DNA of 64,000 nt from Pseudomonas sp. Irchel s3b2 (lineage in GTDB: Bacteria > Pseudomonadota > Gammaproteobacteria > Pseudomonadales > Pseudomonadaceae). Below the pieces are notes generated by a model, which saw nothing but the letters and a program-made list of their open reading frames with translations, did no database searches and was not told the DNA's origin. Where the stretch lies: contig NZ_FYEB01000019.1 in the NCBI RefSeq assembly GCF_900187445.1, positions 1-64,000 of the forward strand, written 5' to 3'. The stretch's first letter is position 1. Every line of letters begins with the position of its first letter. Made by a program: the position numbers and the translations under genes. This document shows, piece by piece, positions 17,096 to 25,846 of the stretch.

Positions 17096-17102
17096 TGCGA
17101 GC

Positions 17103-17199
17103 CCTGTAGGAGCGAAGCTTGCTCGCGAAGGCGCCGGGCCAGTCAACATCAGTGTTGAATGCCAAGACGCCTTCGCGAGCAAGCTTCGCTCCTACAGAT
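17103..17199. repeat. REP pair, GAAGCTTGCTCGCG sub-type
   Basis: Both arms carry the variant core GCGAAGCTTGCTCGCGAAGGCG, rather than the common GCGAGGCTTGCCCGCG. Matching changes on both arms keep the hairpin intact. Confidence 0.9.
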
Positions 17200-17219
17200 A
17201 AGCGGCGTTCAGTATTTTA

Positions 17220-17239
17220 AATTGCACACAATTCAATTG
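17220..17239 (+). promoter_or_regulatory. Candidate OspR operator
   Basis: AATTG, four bases, CAATT, one base, AATTG: three alternating half-sites making two overlapping palindromes, 44 bases upstream of the peroxidase ATG. OhrR-type regulators in other bacteria recognise AATTGTA/TACAATT arms, and the regulator OspR is encoded by the second gene of this operon. Confidence 0.55.
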
Positions 17240-17282
17240 CTCGCTATGTTTGGTCTTTGTTCTTCCATTCGGAGTTCGTGCC

Positions 17283-17768
17283 ATGAGCGACAACCTGCTG
17301 AGCATCCCTTGCACCACCATCAAGGGCGAGCAAAAGACCCTGGCCGATTTCGCCGGCAAAGCGGTGCTGGTGGTCAATACCGCCAGCAAATGCGGCTTTA
17401 CCCCTCAGTACAAAGGCCTCGAAGAGCTGTGGCAGACCTACAAGGATCAAGGCCTGGTAGTGCTCGGCTTTCCCTGCAATCAGTTCGGCAAGCAAGAGCC
17501 GGGCAACGAGGGCGCGATTTCTGAGTTCTGCGAGTTGAATTACGGGGTGAGTTTCCCGCTGTTCAAGAAGATCGAAGTGAATGGTGCCGACGCCCATCCA
17601 CTGTTCGTTCAGCTGAAAAAGCGCGCACCGGGCGTGCTGGGTTCCCAAGGCATCAAGTGGAACTTCACCAAGTTCCTGATCGGCAAGGACGGGCAGCTGG
17701 TCAAGCGCTTCGCTCCGGCGACCAAACCGCAGGACCTGAGCCGCGAGATCGAAGCCCTGCTCAAATGA
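17283..17768 (+). CDS. Glutathione peroxidase family thiol peroxidase
   Basis: A 161-residue Cys-type glutathione peroxidase that reduces peroxides, probably using thioredoxin or glutathione. The peroxidatic Cys is in NTASKCGFTPQYKGLEELW, the second conserved Cys in FPCNQFGKQEPG, and the Trp-Asn pair in GIKWNFTKFLIG, completing the Cys-Gln-Trp-Asn active site. GGAG lies eight bases before the ATG; an in-frame GTG at 17250 is unlikely. Its stop overlaps the start of the MarR gene (ATGA), so the two are co-translated, as for the P. aeruginosa peroxidase gene and ospR. Confidence 0.92.
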   Translation: MSDNLLSIPCTTIKGEQKTLADFAGKAVLVVNTASKCGFTPQYKGLEELWQTYKDQGLVVLGFPCNQFGKQEPGNEGAISEFCELNYGVSFPLFKKIEVNGADAHPLFVQLKKRAPGVLGSQGIKWNFTKFLIGKDGQLVKRFAPATKPQDLSREIEALLK

Positions 17769-18226
17769 ACACGTTGTCCGTTGATTCGCTGAAGCTCGAC
17801 AGTCAGCTCTGCTTCAAGCTGTACGCCGCTTCTCGCGCGGTGATCCGTGCCTACAAGCCGATGCTCGATCAGTTGGGCCTGACCTACCCGCAATACCTGG
17901 CGATGCTGGTGCTGTGGGAATGGCAGGAGGCGGCGCCGGAGCAGCCGACGGTCAAGGCCTTGGGGGAGCGTCTGGCGCTGGATTCCGGGACCTTGACGCC
18001 GCTGCTCAAACGGCTTGAGCAACTGCAGCTGGTGCAGCGTCAGCGTTCGACCCGCGATGAGCGTGAGGTGCACCTGAGCCTGTCGCCCGCCGGCAAGGCT
18101 TTGCGCGATCAGGTCGGGCCGCTCAAGGCCCGGCTGTTGTGCGATAGCGGCGTTGATCTGGATCGCCTGAATGATCTGCGCGATGGCCTCGATCACCTGC
18201 TGGGGCAAATCAAAGCGCTGTCGTAG
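17765..18226 (+). CDS. ospR: MarR-family thiol-switch regulator OspR
   Basis: A 153-residue MarR protein resembling OhrR, with the sensing Cys in DSQLCFKLYAASR. The recognition helix is in DSGTLTPLLKRLEQ and the wing in DEREVHLSLS. A second Cys, near residue 130 in RLLCDSG, could form the intramolecular disulfide. In P. aeruginosa, OspR controls the neighbouring peroxidase, pigment and resistance genes. Position here, overlapping the peroxidase gene and converging on sagS with a 17-base overlap, matches that locus. It is distinct from, but similar in length and sequence to, OhrR at 2039. Confidence 0.85.
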   Translation: MNTLSVDSLKLDSQLCFKLYAASRAVIRAYKPMLDQLGLTYPQYLAMLVLWEWQEAAPEQPTVKALGERLALDSGTLTPLLKRLEQLQLVQRQRSTRDEREVHLSLSPAGKALRDQVGPLKARLLCDSGVDLDRLNDLRDGLDHLLGQIKALS

Positions 18227-20546
18227 TGGGTATCCACAAGTCGAGCAGGGCGGCCAGTTCTTCCCGTCGAAAAGGCTTGGCCAGGTAGTCACTCATGCCC
18301 GCCGCACGGCAGCGTTCGCGTTCTTCGGACATGGCGTTGGCGGTCAGGGCGACGATGGGCAACTGTGGCCAACGCCCGCTGCGGCGGATCTGTCGACTGG
18401 CTTCATAGCCATCCATCACCGGCATGTTGCAATCCATCAGCACCAGATCGAATTCGCTTAGCTCAAGCTGATCCAGGGCTTCGCCGCCATGGGCCGCGAC
18501 GCTCACCTCGCAACCGAGTTTTCCGAGCATTCCCTTGGCCACCAACTGATTGACCGGGTTGTCCTCCACTAGCAGGATGCGTCCGCGTCGCTGGGTTGAG
18601 ATGGCTTCGATCCGGGCACCGTTGATCGTGGTGAGTTCCGGCTGCAAGATCCGCCGCAATGCCTGGTAAAGCGCATTGCGCGCCAAAGGTCGCGCTTGTT
18701 GCTGCAAGGGTGCCAGGGCATTGACTTGCTCGCTGGGCAGGAAACTGCCATAAGCGGTCACCAGCAGAATCGGCGCGGTGAAGGTAGGGCGCAGGCCAAA
18801 CAGGCATTCGGGGCAGTCGGTAATCAATACATCCGGCTCCAGGCCGATCAACCGGTCATCGATGGACCGCTGCTGATAGTCGAGCCCCCAGCCGGGCAAC
18901 AGGCTGCTCAACAGTTCCGCCAGACCGCTGCTGGCGGTGGTAATCGCGACGATGTTGCCCTGCAGTACTGCCGGGGAAATGGCCCGGGTATGGCAGGGCA
19001 GGGGCAGGTCGGCGCAGAACTGACTGCCGAAGCCCGCTTCCGAGCTGATCGTCAGACGCCCTTGCATGGTTTCGCAGAGGCTATAAGTCAGCGCCAGGCC
19101 CAATCCGGTCCCGCCGAATTGCCGGGTAATGCCAGCACCGGCCTGGGTGAACGGCTGGAAGATTTTGACCTGCGCATCCTGGGCGATGCCGATGCCAGTG
19201 TCGCAGACTTCGATTCGCACACCGTCTTCGAACGTTGAAAGACGCACATCGACCCGCCCGAAACGGGTGAACTTGAGGGCGTTGGATAACAGGTTGCTGA
19301 CGATCTGCCGGACCCGGGTCGGATCACCGAGCACCAGTGCGGGAAATTGCGGGTCAATCAGGCACGTCAACTCGACACTCGGCGCGGCGTTCTGAGACAG
19401 CAGGTTGGCGGTGTCTTCGATCAGCGAACCAAGATCGAATGGAATGTGTTCGAGCTCGAGCTGACCGGCATCGAATTTCGACAGGTCGAGAATATCGTTG
19501 AGCAGCTCCACCAGTACTTTGCCCGAGTCATGGGCGATGGACAGTTGTTGCTGCTGCTCGGCGTTGAGCGGGCCGTCCAGCGAGAGCGCGATCATCCCCA
19601 GCAGACCGTTGAGAGGCGTGCGGATTTCATGGCTCATGTTGGCCAGGAATACCGAGCGCGCTTCGGCCATGTCCAGGGCAGTGCTGCGGGCGACTTCCAG
19701 CTCCTCGTTGGATTGGCTGAGCCGGGTGTTGATCGCCTTGAGTTCCGCGGTGCGGGCCGAGACGATGTTTTCCAGTTGCGAGAGGTAATCGGTCAGGCGA
19801 TTTTCGGCGTTGCGCCGTTGCTGGATTTCGGTGGCGATGTTTTCGAACTGCTGATTGGCGACCTCGACCAAGACCCCGATTTCATCGTTTTCATGCCCCG
19901 TCGGACACTCCAGCCACGTCGGCTCCGCGCTGCGCGGATCACGACCACTGAGTTCGCGGATGACTCGCACCAGCGGTTTGGTCAGCATCACGTAAAACAG
20001 CGCCAGGAGAATACCCGTGAGAATCAGGCTGCGCGCGAAGCCGTTGAGCAGGGTCACTTCGGCCCGGCGCAGGAAACGACTGCCGAAGGTGTAGGTGTCG
20101 ACTTCCAGGCGCAAGGTCCCGAGGGATTCGTCCGGCAAGTGGTCGAGATAAAGGCGATCTTCGAATTGCCGGTTGGCGCCGAACAGAAAGTCGCTGATCA
20201 TCCGGTCAGTGTTCTCCAGGCCCGGACGTTTGACGTTGGCCAGCACGGTATGGTTGTTGTCGGTCAATTGCGCGCCGATGATCGCCGGAGAGCGCAGCAG
20301 ACCCAGGGCCAGTTCCTGAGCGAGTTCGGCATCGATGTTGTAGGCGATGCGGGAGGCGGGGTTATGGCTGATTTCCAGCAACGACAGTATTTCACGGTTG
20401 ATGGAAGCGTCTTCGCTGGCATAATCGATGCCTATTTGCACCAGACTGAGCAGCGTGCCCAGAATGAAACCGACCAGCACCGTAAGCTTGGCTTGTTTGT
20501 ACGACAGCCGGTGGCTGAACTTGATATCCATGGGATGTTGAACCAC
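18210..20546 (-). CDS. sagS: Hybrid sensor histidine kinase SagS
   Basis: A membrane hybrid kinase of 778 residues from a GTG that has AAGGGA seven bases upstream; the frame stays open to 20573. Layout: membrane segment near residues 20-45, periplasmic sensor of about 130 residues, second segment, linker, and coiled coil with VSARTAELKAIN. The kinase domain follows with phosphoacceptor FLANMSHEIRTPLNG, then N, G1 and G2 boxes (NLLSNALKF, DTGIGI, GGTGLGLAL). A C-terminal receiver carries LVEDN, LMDCNMPVMDGYEA and AKPF. A pseudo-receiver-like stretch precedes it. SagS steers attachment and antibiotic tolerance in P. aeruginosa, where it also adjoins ospR. Confidence 0.85.
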   Translation of the reverse strand: MVQHPMDIKFSHRLSYKQAKLTVLVGFILGTLLSLVQIGIDYASEDASINREILSLLEISHNPASRIAYNIDAELAQELALGLLRSPAIIGAQLTDNNHTVLANVKRPGLENTDRMISDFLFGANRQFEDRLYLDHLPDESLGTLRLEVDTYTFGSRFLRRAEVTLLNGFARSLILTGILLALFYVMLTKPLVRVIRELSGRDPRSAEPTWLECPTGHENDEIGVLVEVANQQFENIATEIQQRRNAENRLTDYLSQLENIVSARTAELKAINTRLSQSNEELEVARSTALDMAEARSVFLANMSHEIRTPLNGLLGMIALSLDGPLNAEQQQQLSIAHDSGKVLVELLNDILDLSKFDAGQLELEHIPFDLGSLIEDTANLLSQNAAPSVELTCLIDPQFPALVLGDPTRVRQIVSNLLSNALKFTRFGRVDVRLSTFEDGVRIEVCDTGIGIAQDAQVKIFQPFTQAGAGITRQFGGTGLGLALTYSLCETMQGRLTISSEAGFGSQFCADLPLPCHTRAISPAVLQGNIVAITTASSGLAELLSSLLPGWGLDYQQRSIDDRLIGLEPDVLITDCPECLFGLRPTFTAPILLVTAYGSFLPSEQVNALAPLQQQARPLARNALYQALRRILQPELTTINGARIEAISTQRRGRILLVEDNPVNQLVAKGMLGKLGCEVSVAAHGGEALDQLELSEFDLVLMDCNMPVMDGYEASRQIRRSGRWPQLPIVALTANAMSEERERCRAAGMSDYLAKPFRREELAALLDLWIPTTTAL

Positions 20547-20685
20547 TTCCGTTTCCCTTCGCTGCTCAAGCATAGTCGATCATCAATGGATTCCGATGTT
20601 CTCGCAAAACACCTGTAAGGGGTGTAGACGCTGTGTTTCGTCGCTGTATCGCCATCATTACCGTGAATGTGCTCGAGGAGAAGAC

Positions 20686-21576
20686 GTGGATTCCCGATTG
20701 AATGCTTTTCTTGAACGCGCCGATGCCGTTCTGGCCCGTATCGAGCCGCTGCTTCCCGCGCCTCGGCAAGCCATCGACTGGACGCACTGCCTGGCCGCAC
20801 GCTGGCAGCGCGAGGGACGCAGCGGTTTTCTGTTGCCGCTGCAAGTCAGCCTGGACACGCGTTTGTCCGACTTGATCGGCGTTGACCGGCAACTGGAGCA
20901 ACTGGGTCGCAACACCCGACAATTTCTCGACGGCATGCCGGCCAACCACGCTTTGCTTTGGGGCTCGCGTGGCACCGGTAAATCGTCGTTGGTGCGCGCC
21001 TTGCTGTCGGAACATGCCAAGAGCGGCTTGCGGCTGATCGAGATCGAACGCGATCACCTGGCGGACTTGCCGCGCGTGGTCGAGCAGATCGCCAAGTTGC
21101 CTCAACGTTTTGTGCTGTTCTGCGATGACCTGTCGTTCGAGTCGGGCGAGGGCGATTACCGCGTGCTCAAGAGCGTGCTCGATGGTTCTCTCGAACAAGC
21201 GCCAGACAATGTTCTGCTGTACGCCACCTCCAACCGTCGCCATCTGGTGCCGGAAAAGGAAAGCGATAACGAAAACTGGAAAAGGGTCGATGGCGAACTC
21301 CATCCCAGTGAGGCGGTGGAAGACAAGATCGCGCTATCGGACCGTTTTGGTCTGTGGCTGTCGTTCTATCCGTTTACTCAGGAGCATTTCCTCAACGTCG
21401 TCGAACACTGGATTGGTCAATTGGCCGACAAGGCCGGCCTTGAGTGGCAGCGTGATGAAGCGCTGGACATCCTCGCCGTGCGCTGGGCCACGGGTCGGGG
21501 CAATCGCAACGGACGTTGCGCGTATCAATTTGCCCGTTATTGGGTTGGGCTGAAGCTGTTGGAGCACAAGGCATGA
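20686..21576 (+). CDS. AAA ATPase of the DUF815 family
   Basis: A 296-residue ATPase. It starts at GTG with GAGGAG upstream. Walker A is LLWGSRGTGKSSLVRA near residue 95 and Walker B FVLFCDDLSFE near residue 145. SNRRHLVPE and the SDRFGLWLSFYPF block are typical of DUF815 proteins. Their job is not established; the fold suggests remodelling or loading of a partner. The stop overlaps the start of the methionine sulfoxide reductase gene (ATGA), so the two are translationally coupled. Divergent from sagS with about 140 bases between. Confidence 0.8.
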   Translation: MDSRLNAFLERADAVLARIEPLLPAPRQAIDWTHCLAARWQREGRSGFLLPLQVSLDTRLSDLIGVDRQLEQLGRNTRQFLDGMPANHALLWGSRGTGKSSLVRALLSEHAKSGLRLIEIERDHLADLPRVVEQIAKLPQRFVLFCDDLSFESGEGDYRVLKSVLDGSLEQAPDNVLLYATSNRRHLVPEKESDNENWKRVDGELHPSEAVEDKIALSDRFGLWLSFYPFTQEHFLNVVEHWIGQLADKAGLEWQRDEALDILAVRWATGRGNRNGRCAYQFARYWVGLKLLEHKA

Positions 21577-22055
21577 TCGATTTACGAAAGAGCGGCCAGG
21601 GCCTGGAGGGCTACGGCATGCTGTGGGCGCAGCTGGAATCATTGCTGGCAGACGAGCGTGATTTTATCGCCAATGCCGCACAATTTTCGGCCTTTCTGTT
21701 CAACCAGCTCGATGACCTGAACTGGGCCGGTTTCTACCTGAATCGCAACGAGGAATTGGTGCTTGGCCCGTTTCAGGGGCAGATCGCCTGCGTACGTATT
21801 CCCTTCGGTCGCGGTGTGTGCGGGGCGGCGGCGGCCACCTTGCAAACCCAGCGGGTCGAGGACGTACATGCGTTCCCCGGGCACATCGCGTGCGACAGTG
21901 CCTCGAACAGCGAGCTGGTGGTGCCGCTGGTCAAGGACGGTCGACTGATCGGTGTGCTGGACCTCGACAGCCCGAAACTCGCGCGCTTTACCGCGCAAGA
22001 TCAGGCCGGTATCGAGCAATTGACGGCGATTTTTCTGCGTCTGACCGACTGCTGA
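21573..22055 (+). CDS. msrC: Free methionine-(R)-sulfoxide reductase (GAF domain)
   Basis: A 160-residue GAF-domain protein. It carries the three Cys of free-methionine-R-sulfoxide reductases: two in IACVRIPFGRGVCGAAAA and one in HIACDSASNSELVVPL. LNWAGFYL and GVLDLDSPKLARF complete the family signature. It reduces the free amino acid rather than protein-bound residues, which complements MsrB at 16700. It overlaps the ATPase gene by four bases. Confidence 0.9.
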   Translation: MIDLRKSGQGLEGYGMLWAQLESLLADERDFIANAAQFSAFLFNQLDDLNWAGFYLNRNEELVLGPFQGQIACVRIPFGRGVCGAAAATLQTQRVEDVHAFPGHIACDSASNSELVVPLVKDGRLIGVLDLDSPKLARFTAQDQAGIEQLTAIFLRLTDC

Positions 22056-22192
22056 TCAAGCTATCAAGCCGACCCTGTTCAGCAGGCTTGACGAGTCGAA
22101 CGCATCAATTTGACGAGGGGCGAGAAAACGGTTGGCGTACTGCAAATAGACTTCGTCGTTGATGAACAGCCCGAACCAGCCCCCAAGCGTAA
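22056..22192 (-). pseudogene. Possible remnant C-terminus of an unknown protein
   Basis: In one minus-strand frame bases 22187-22056 read as a continuous tail, LGGWFGLFINDEVYLQYANR followed by FLAPRQIDAFDSSSLLNRVG and LIA before a stop. The amino-acid mix looks protein-like. There is no start codon or ribosome site, and the frame continues into the kinase gene as a shadow. I do not recognise the family, and chance openness over 44 codons cannot be excluded. Confidence 0.3.
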
Positions 22193-25100
22193 TTAATGCT
22201 CCTTCATTGTGCTTTTGTCATGGCGTGCCATCTGTTGTTGCAATGATTGCTCCAGTTCGAGCATGGCGCGCTCCATGGACTTGCTGCAATCGTCCACTTC
22301 ATCGTGGTGGAATCTGTTATTGCAGGCCTGTTCGAGCGCCTCGCAGCTGTCGATCAGTCGGGAGGCCTGGACGATTCGGGCCGCTCCCTTGATTTTGTGG
22401 GCAATGTCGAGGAGTGACTGCCTGTCCTTTGACTCGGATAACGCCAGCAGCGCTTTGCGGTCCAGGCGGTTGCTGTTCAGTAGTTCGGTCAACAATCGCT
22501 GGTTCAGTGTCGGGTTGCCACCGGTCAACAGGTGCAATCCTTCCAGACTGAAGGCTGGCCCGCGGGCCGGCGTGATGCCTTCGACCCATTGGCTCAAGGC
22601 CGTCAGGCTGAGGGGTTTGAACAGGCAATCGTTCATGCCGGCCAGTTTGCAGCGTTGTTTTTCCTCTGGTTGCGCATTGGCGGTGAAACCCAGAACGATA
22701 CAAGAAGGACGCTGCAGGTGCTGTTCATGTTGGCGAATGGCACGGACCAGCTCATATCCATTCATGATCGGCATATTGCAATCAGCAATCACCAGATCGA
22801 ATGGCTGATACTTCCATGTCTCGAAGCCCGCCTCGCCATCTGCTGCGACAGTGAATCGATGCCCCAGAAACTCCAGTTGCTGGCACATGAGCAAGCGATT
22901 GGCCGGATGATCATCGACCACCAGAACGTTCAAGGGGGCAGTACTCGGGTGGATTTGCTGCTCGGCAGGCTCCGGCCGCCATTCCGTCGGCAAGGTCGCC
23001 AGGTTCAGCGAAATCCGGACTTGTGTGCCGACTCCCGGCTGACTGTTCAATTGCAGATTGCCGCCCATCATTTCGCACAGATTGCGGCTGATCACCAGGC
23101 CCAGTCCCGCACCGCCTCGGGCTAACTGGCCGGAGTTATCGGCCTGAACGAAAGGCTCGAACAGCCGTTGTTGATCCTGCTCGCTGATCCCGGCGCCACT
23201 GTCTTCAACCAGCAATTGCAGGTTGACCCGGTCGGACTCGTCGGTCGGCTGCAACTCGACGCGGATCCTGACTTGGCCCTGTTGCGTGAACTTGATCGCA
23301 TTGCTGACCAGGTTGGACAGCACCTGCTTGAAGCGCATCGGGTCCAACAGGACATCGATCGCCGGTTTGGCAGGGCTGAACTCCAGTTGCAATCCGAGAT
23401 TTTTCTGCCGGGCCAGCCCGTCGAAAATTCGCACCACCGAGGCTACGGTTTCAGCCAGATTGACGCGCTCCGGGCTCAGGCTCAAACGCCCGGACTCGAT
23501 GCGCGCAATATCGAGAATGTCCCCGATCAGTTCCAGCAGGTCTTTCGCCGAGTGGTACGCGACGTCGATGGCTGGTCGATCCGGATGATTGTGATCGATA
23601 CGTTTGAGCGTCAGTTCGAGCATGCCGATGATTGCATTCATGGGCGTGCGGATCTCATGGCTCATGGTCGCCAGAAAGGTGCTTTTAGCTCGGTTGGCAG
23701 CATCGGCTTGCTCTTTTGCGGCCCGCAATTCATCGAACAGTTGCCGCCGCTCGCTGATGTCGATCCAGCCGCCAATGATGCCTTGCACGTCACCGCTGGA
23801 GTCTCGATAGGGAAGAATCCAGTGATAGATCGTCAGCTTGCGGTCGTCGATGTGCAGCGGACGATCGAGAATCAGCGGCGTTCCCTCTGTCATGACGCGC
23901 TGGTAGTCCGCCTGATATTCATGTGCCTCGAAGGCGTTGCCAAGGGGGCCCGGTATGATGCCTTTACCGATGATGTCTTCGCGTTTCGCGCAAAAGGTTT
24001 CCAGGTAACTGTCGTTGCAGCTTTGCAGCAATCCCTGGCGATCGCGTACGTAAATGGGATGAGGCGTGCCATTGACCAGCGATCGCATGAATTCCAGTTG
24101 ATCGTTCAATGCACGCTCGGCAGTCTGCCGCTGTTTTATCTGGCGCCTCATATAGGCGTTCCAGGCAATGGATATCAGCAGCAACACACCGGCACTGATA
24201 ACGATCTGATAGAACACGCGGTGATAGTTGCGCCAGGTACTTTGCGTGGCCGCTGAATAGCCACGCCAGCGGTTGTTGATGATGCCCAGCTCTTCCGGTG
24301 CAATGCTCAGCAGTGCCTTGTCGAGGATGCCATTCAGTTCTTTGGCATCGCGCCCTGTCGCCAGGGAAAACGCTGCCTGACGGGTGCCGATGGTGGTGCT
24401 GATCTGAAGTGTCTGTTCGAAGATCCGCGATGAGATGAAGTAATTGGCGATCACCAGTGAGTTCACCGCACCTTCGGCCCGGCCCTCGGCGAGCAACTCC
24501 ACGGCACTGAACGTGTCCGGGGTTTCAACCAGATTGATCCGCGGAAACTCGCTGCGCAGGTAATCCACCAGAGGATTGCCCTGGGCGATGGCCAGGCGTT
24601 TGTCCTGCAGTTGCGTGAGGTTTGTCGGGCTGTCGGCCGCTTTACGCGTGAGCAGGACAAAGGAGTTTTCCAGGTAGGGGCGGCTGAAGTTCAACGTCGT
24701 TTCACGTTGAGCACTGGGGAGCAATGCGGCAATCAGGTCGGCCTGATGGTTAGCGATCTGCTCGATCATCTTGTCATCGCTTCGGCTGCGCTGGATCTCG
24801 AAACGTAAACCGGTGCGTAATCTGATCAACTCGAGCAGGTCAGCTGTGACACCCCGAAAGTTGCCGTCGCTGTCAAAAAACGTCAGCGGCGCAAATGCTT
24901 CATTGACCGCGACGCGTACGACCGGATGTTGTGCCAGCCACTGTTCTTCGCGGTGGCTGAGTTGAAGTTTGTGATCGGTGAGAAGAATGTCGCTGCCGGC
25001 ACTCCAGCGTTTGGCAATGTTTTCTCGCTCGCTGGTGGGGATGGTCTTGAGCACCGCGTTGATGATCCCGAGCAGATCCGGGTTGCCCTTTTGCACGGCA

Positions 25101-25846
25101 AAACTGAAACCGTGGGCTTCGTGTTTACCGAAGTTGGCCATGCGGATGTTGTTCAGATACCCCTTGTTGATCATGTAGTGGGTTGAAATGGTGTCGCCGA
25201 GAAAAACGTCGGCCTGGTCGAAGGCGACCGCATTGATTGCATTCTGGTAGGACGGATAGGAGGTGATGATTGCCTTCGGATACAGCGCCCTGACCTCATC
25301 CAGAGGCAGATAGTGATACACCATGCTGAGCCGCATGCCGGCAAGTCCATCGGTCAGCGATCTGGTTTCCCCTTCTCGTGTCACCAGTACCGGTTGATCC
25401 ACCGCATAAGGTGTGGAAAGGGCAATGTCGGCATTGTTGGCCTCGAACCCATTGGCGGTGCCGAGCATGTCGACCTGGCCTTTTTCCAGCGCCTCGATCG
25501 CGGCCCCTCGGGAGGCGAAGCGCTGAACCTTGACCGGCAACCCTATGGCCTTGCCAAGGATGCCTGCGTAATCAGCGGTGAAACCTTCATAGTCGTGGCC
25601 GCTGAGGGTCAGATCGAAGGGAGGGTAATCCGGGGCCGATGTACCCAGGATCAATTCACGTTTGTCTTTAACCCATTGTCGTTGTGAGGTATCCAGTGGG
25701 ACTTCCATGTGCCCGACCGTCGAGCGACTGAACAGGGTGTAGTGCTCGCTGGCTGTCTGAGCTGCGGGTACCGAGGTGCTCAGGCACAAACCCGCGGCCA
25801 TGAGTATTAGATAATCCTTAAAACGGCTGGGCATCCTGTTTCTCAC
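22193..25846 (-). CDS. BvgS-type hybrid sensor kinase with two periplasmic binding domains
   Basis: A 1217-residue unorthodox kinase. A signal sequence is followed by two solute-binding domains (about residues 55-290 and 295-530), then a membrane segment near 550, and a PAS domain (HPIYVRDRQGLL). The histidine kinase follows, with ATMSHEIRTPMNA as phosphoacceptor and NLVSNAIKF, DSGAGI and GGAGLGLVI boxes. A receiver (VVDDHPANRLL, ADCNMPIMNGYEL, FKPL) and a C-terminal Hpt domain (IAHKIKGAARI) complete it. Its GTG start overlaps the stop of the upstream regulator. BvgS/EvgS/RocS1 relatives control adhesion, virulence or acid responses; the signal is unknown. Confidence 0.9.
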   Translation of the reverse strand: MRNRMPSRFKDYLILMAAGLCLSTSVPAAQTASEHYTLFSRSTVGHMEVPLDTSQRQWVKDKRELILGTSAPDYPPFDLTLSGHDYEGFTADYAGILGKAIGLPVKVQRFASRGAAIEALEKGQVDMLGTANGFEANNADIALSTPYAVDQPVLVTREGETRSLTDGLAGMRLSMVYHYLPLDEVRALYPKAIITSYPSYQNAINAVAFDQADVFLGDTISTHYMINKGYLNNIRMANFGKHEAHGFSFAVQKGNPDLLGIINAVLKTIPTSERENIAKRWSAGSDILLTDHKLQLSHREEQWLAQHPVVRVAVNEAFAPLTFFDSDGNFRGVTADLLELIRLRTGLRFEIQRSRSDDKMIEQIANHQADLIAALLPSAQRETTLNFSRPYLENSFVLLTRKAADSPTNLTQLQDKRLAIAQGNPLVDYLRSEFPRINLVETPDTFSAVELLAEGRAEGAVNSLVIANYFISSRIFEQTLQISTTIGTRQAAFSLATGRDAKELNGILDKALLSIAPEELGIINNRWRGYSAATQSTWRNYHRVFYQIVISAGVLLLISIAWNAYMRRQIKQRQTAERALNDQLEFMRSLVNGTPHPIYVRDRQGLLQSCNDSYLETFCAKREDIIGKGIIPGPLGNAFEAHEYQADYQRVMTEGTPLILDRPLHIDDRKLTIYHWILPYRDSSGDVQGIIGGWIDISERRQLFDELRAAKEQADAANRAKSTFLATMSHEIRTPMNAIIGMLELTLKRIDHNHPDRPAIDVAYHSAKDLLELIGDILDIARIESGRLSLSPERVNLAETVASVVRIFDGLARQKNLGLQLEFSPAKPAIDVLLDPMRFKQVLSNLVSNAIKFTQQGQVRIRVELQPTDESDRVNLQLLVEDSGAGISEQDQQRLFEPFVQADNSGQLARGGAGLGLVISRNLCEMMGGNLQLNSQPGVGTQVRISLNLATLPTEWRPEPAEQQIHPSTAPLNVLVVDDHPANRLLMCQQLEFLGHRFTVAADGEAGFETWKYQPFDLVIADCNMPIMNGYELVRAIRQHEQHLQRPSCIVLGFTANAQPEEKQRCKLAGMNDCLFKPLSLTALSQWVEGITPARGPAFSLEGLHLLTGGNPTLNQRLLTELLNSNRLDRKALLALSESKDRQSLLDIAHKIKGAARIVQASRLIDSCEALEQACNNRFHHDEVDDCSKSMERAMLELEQSLQQQMARHDKSTMKEH

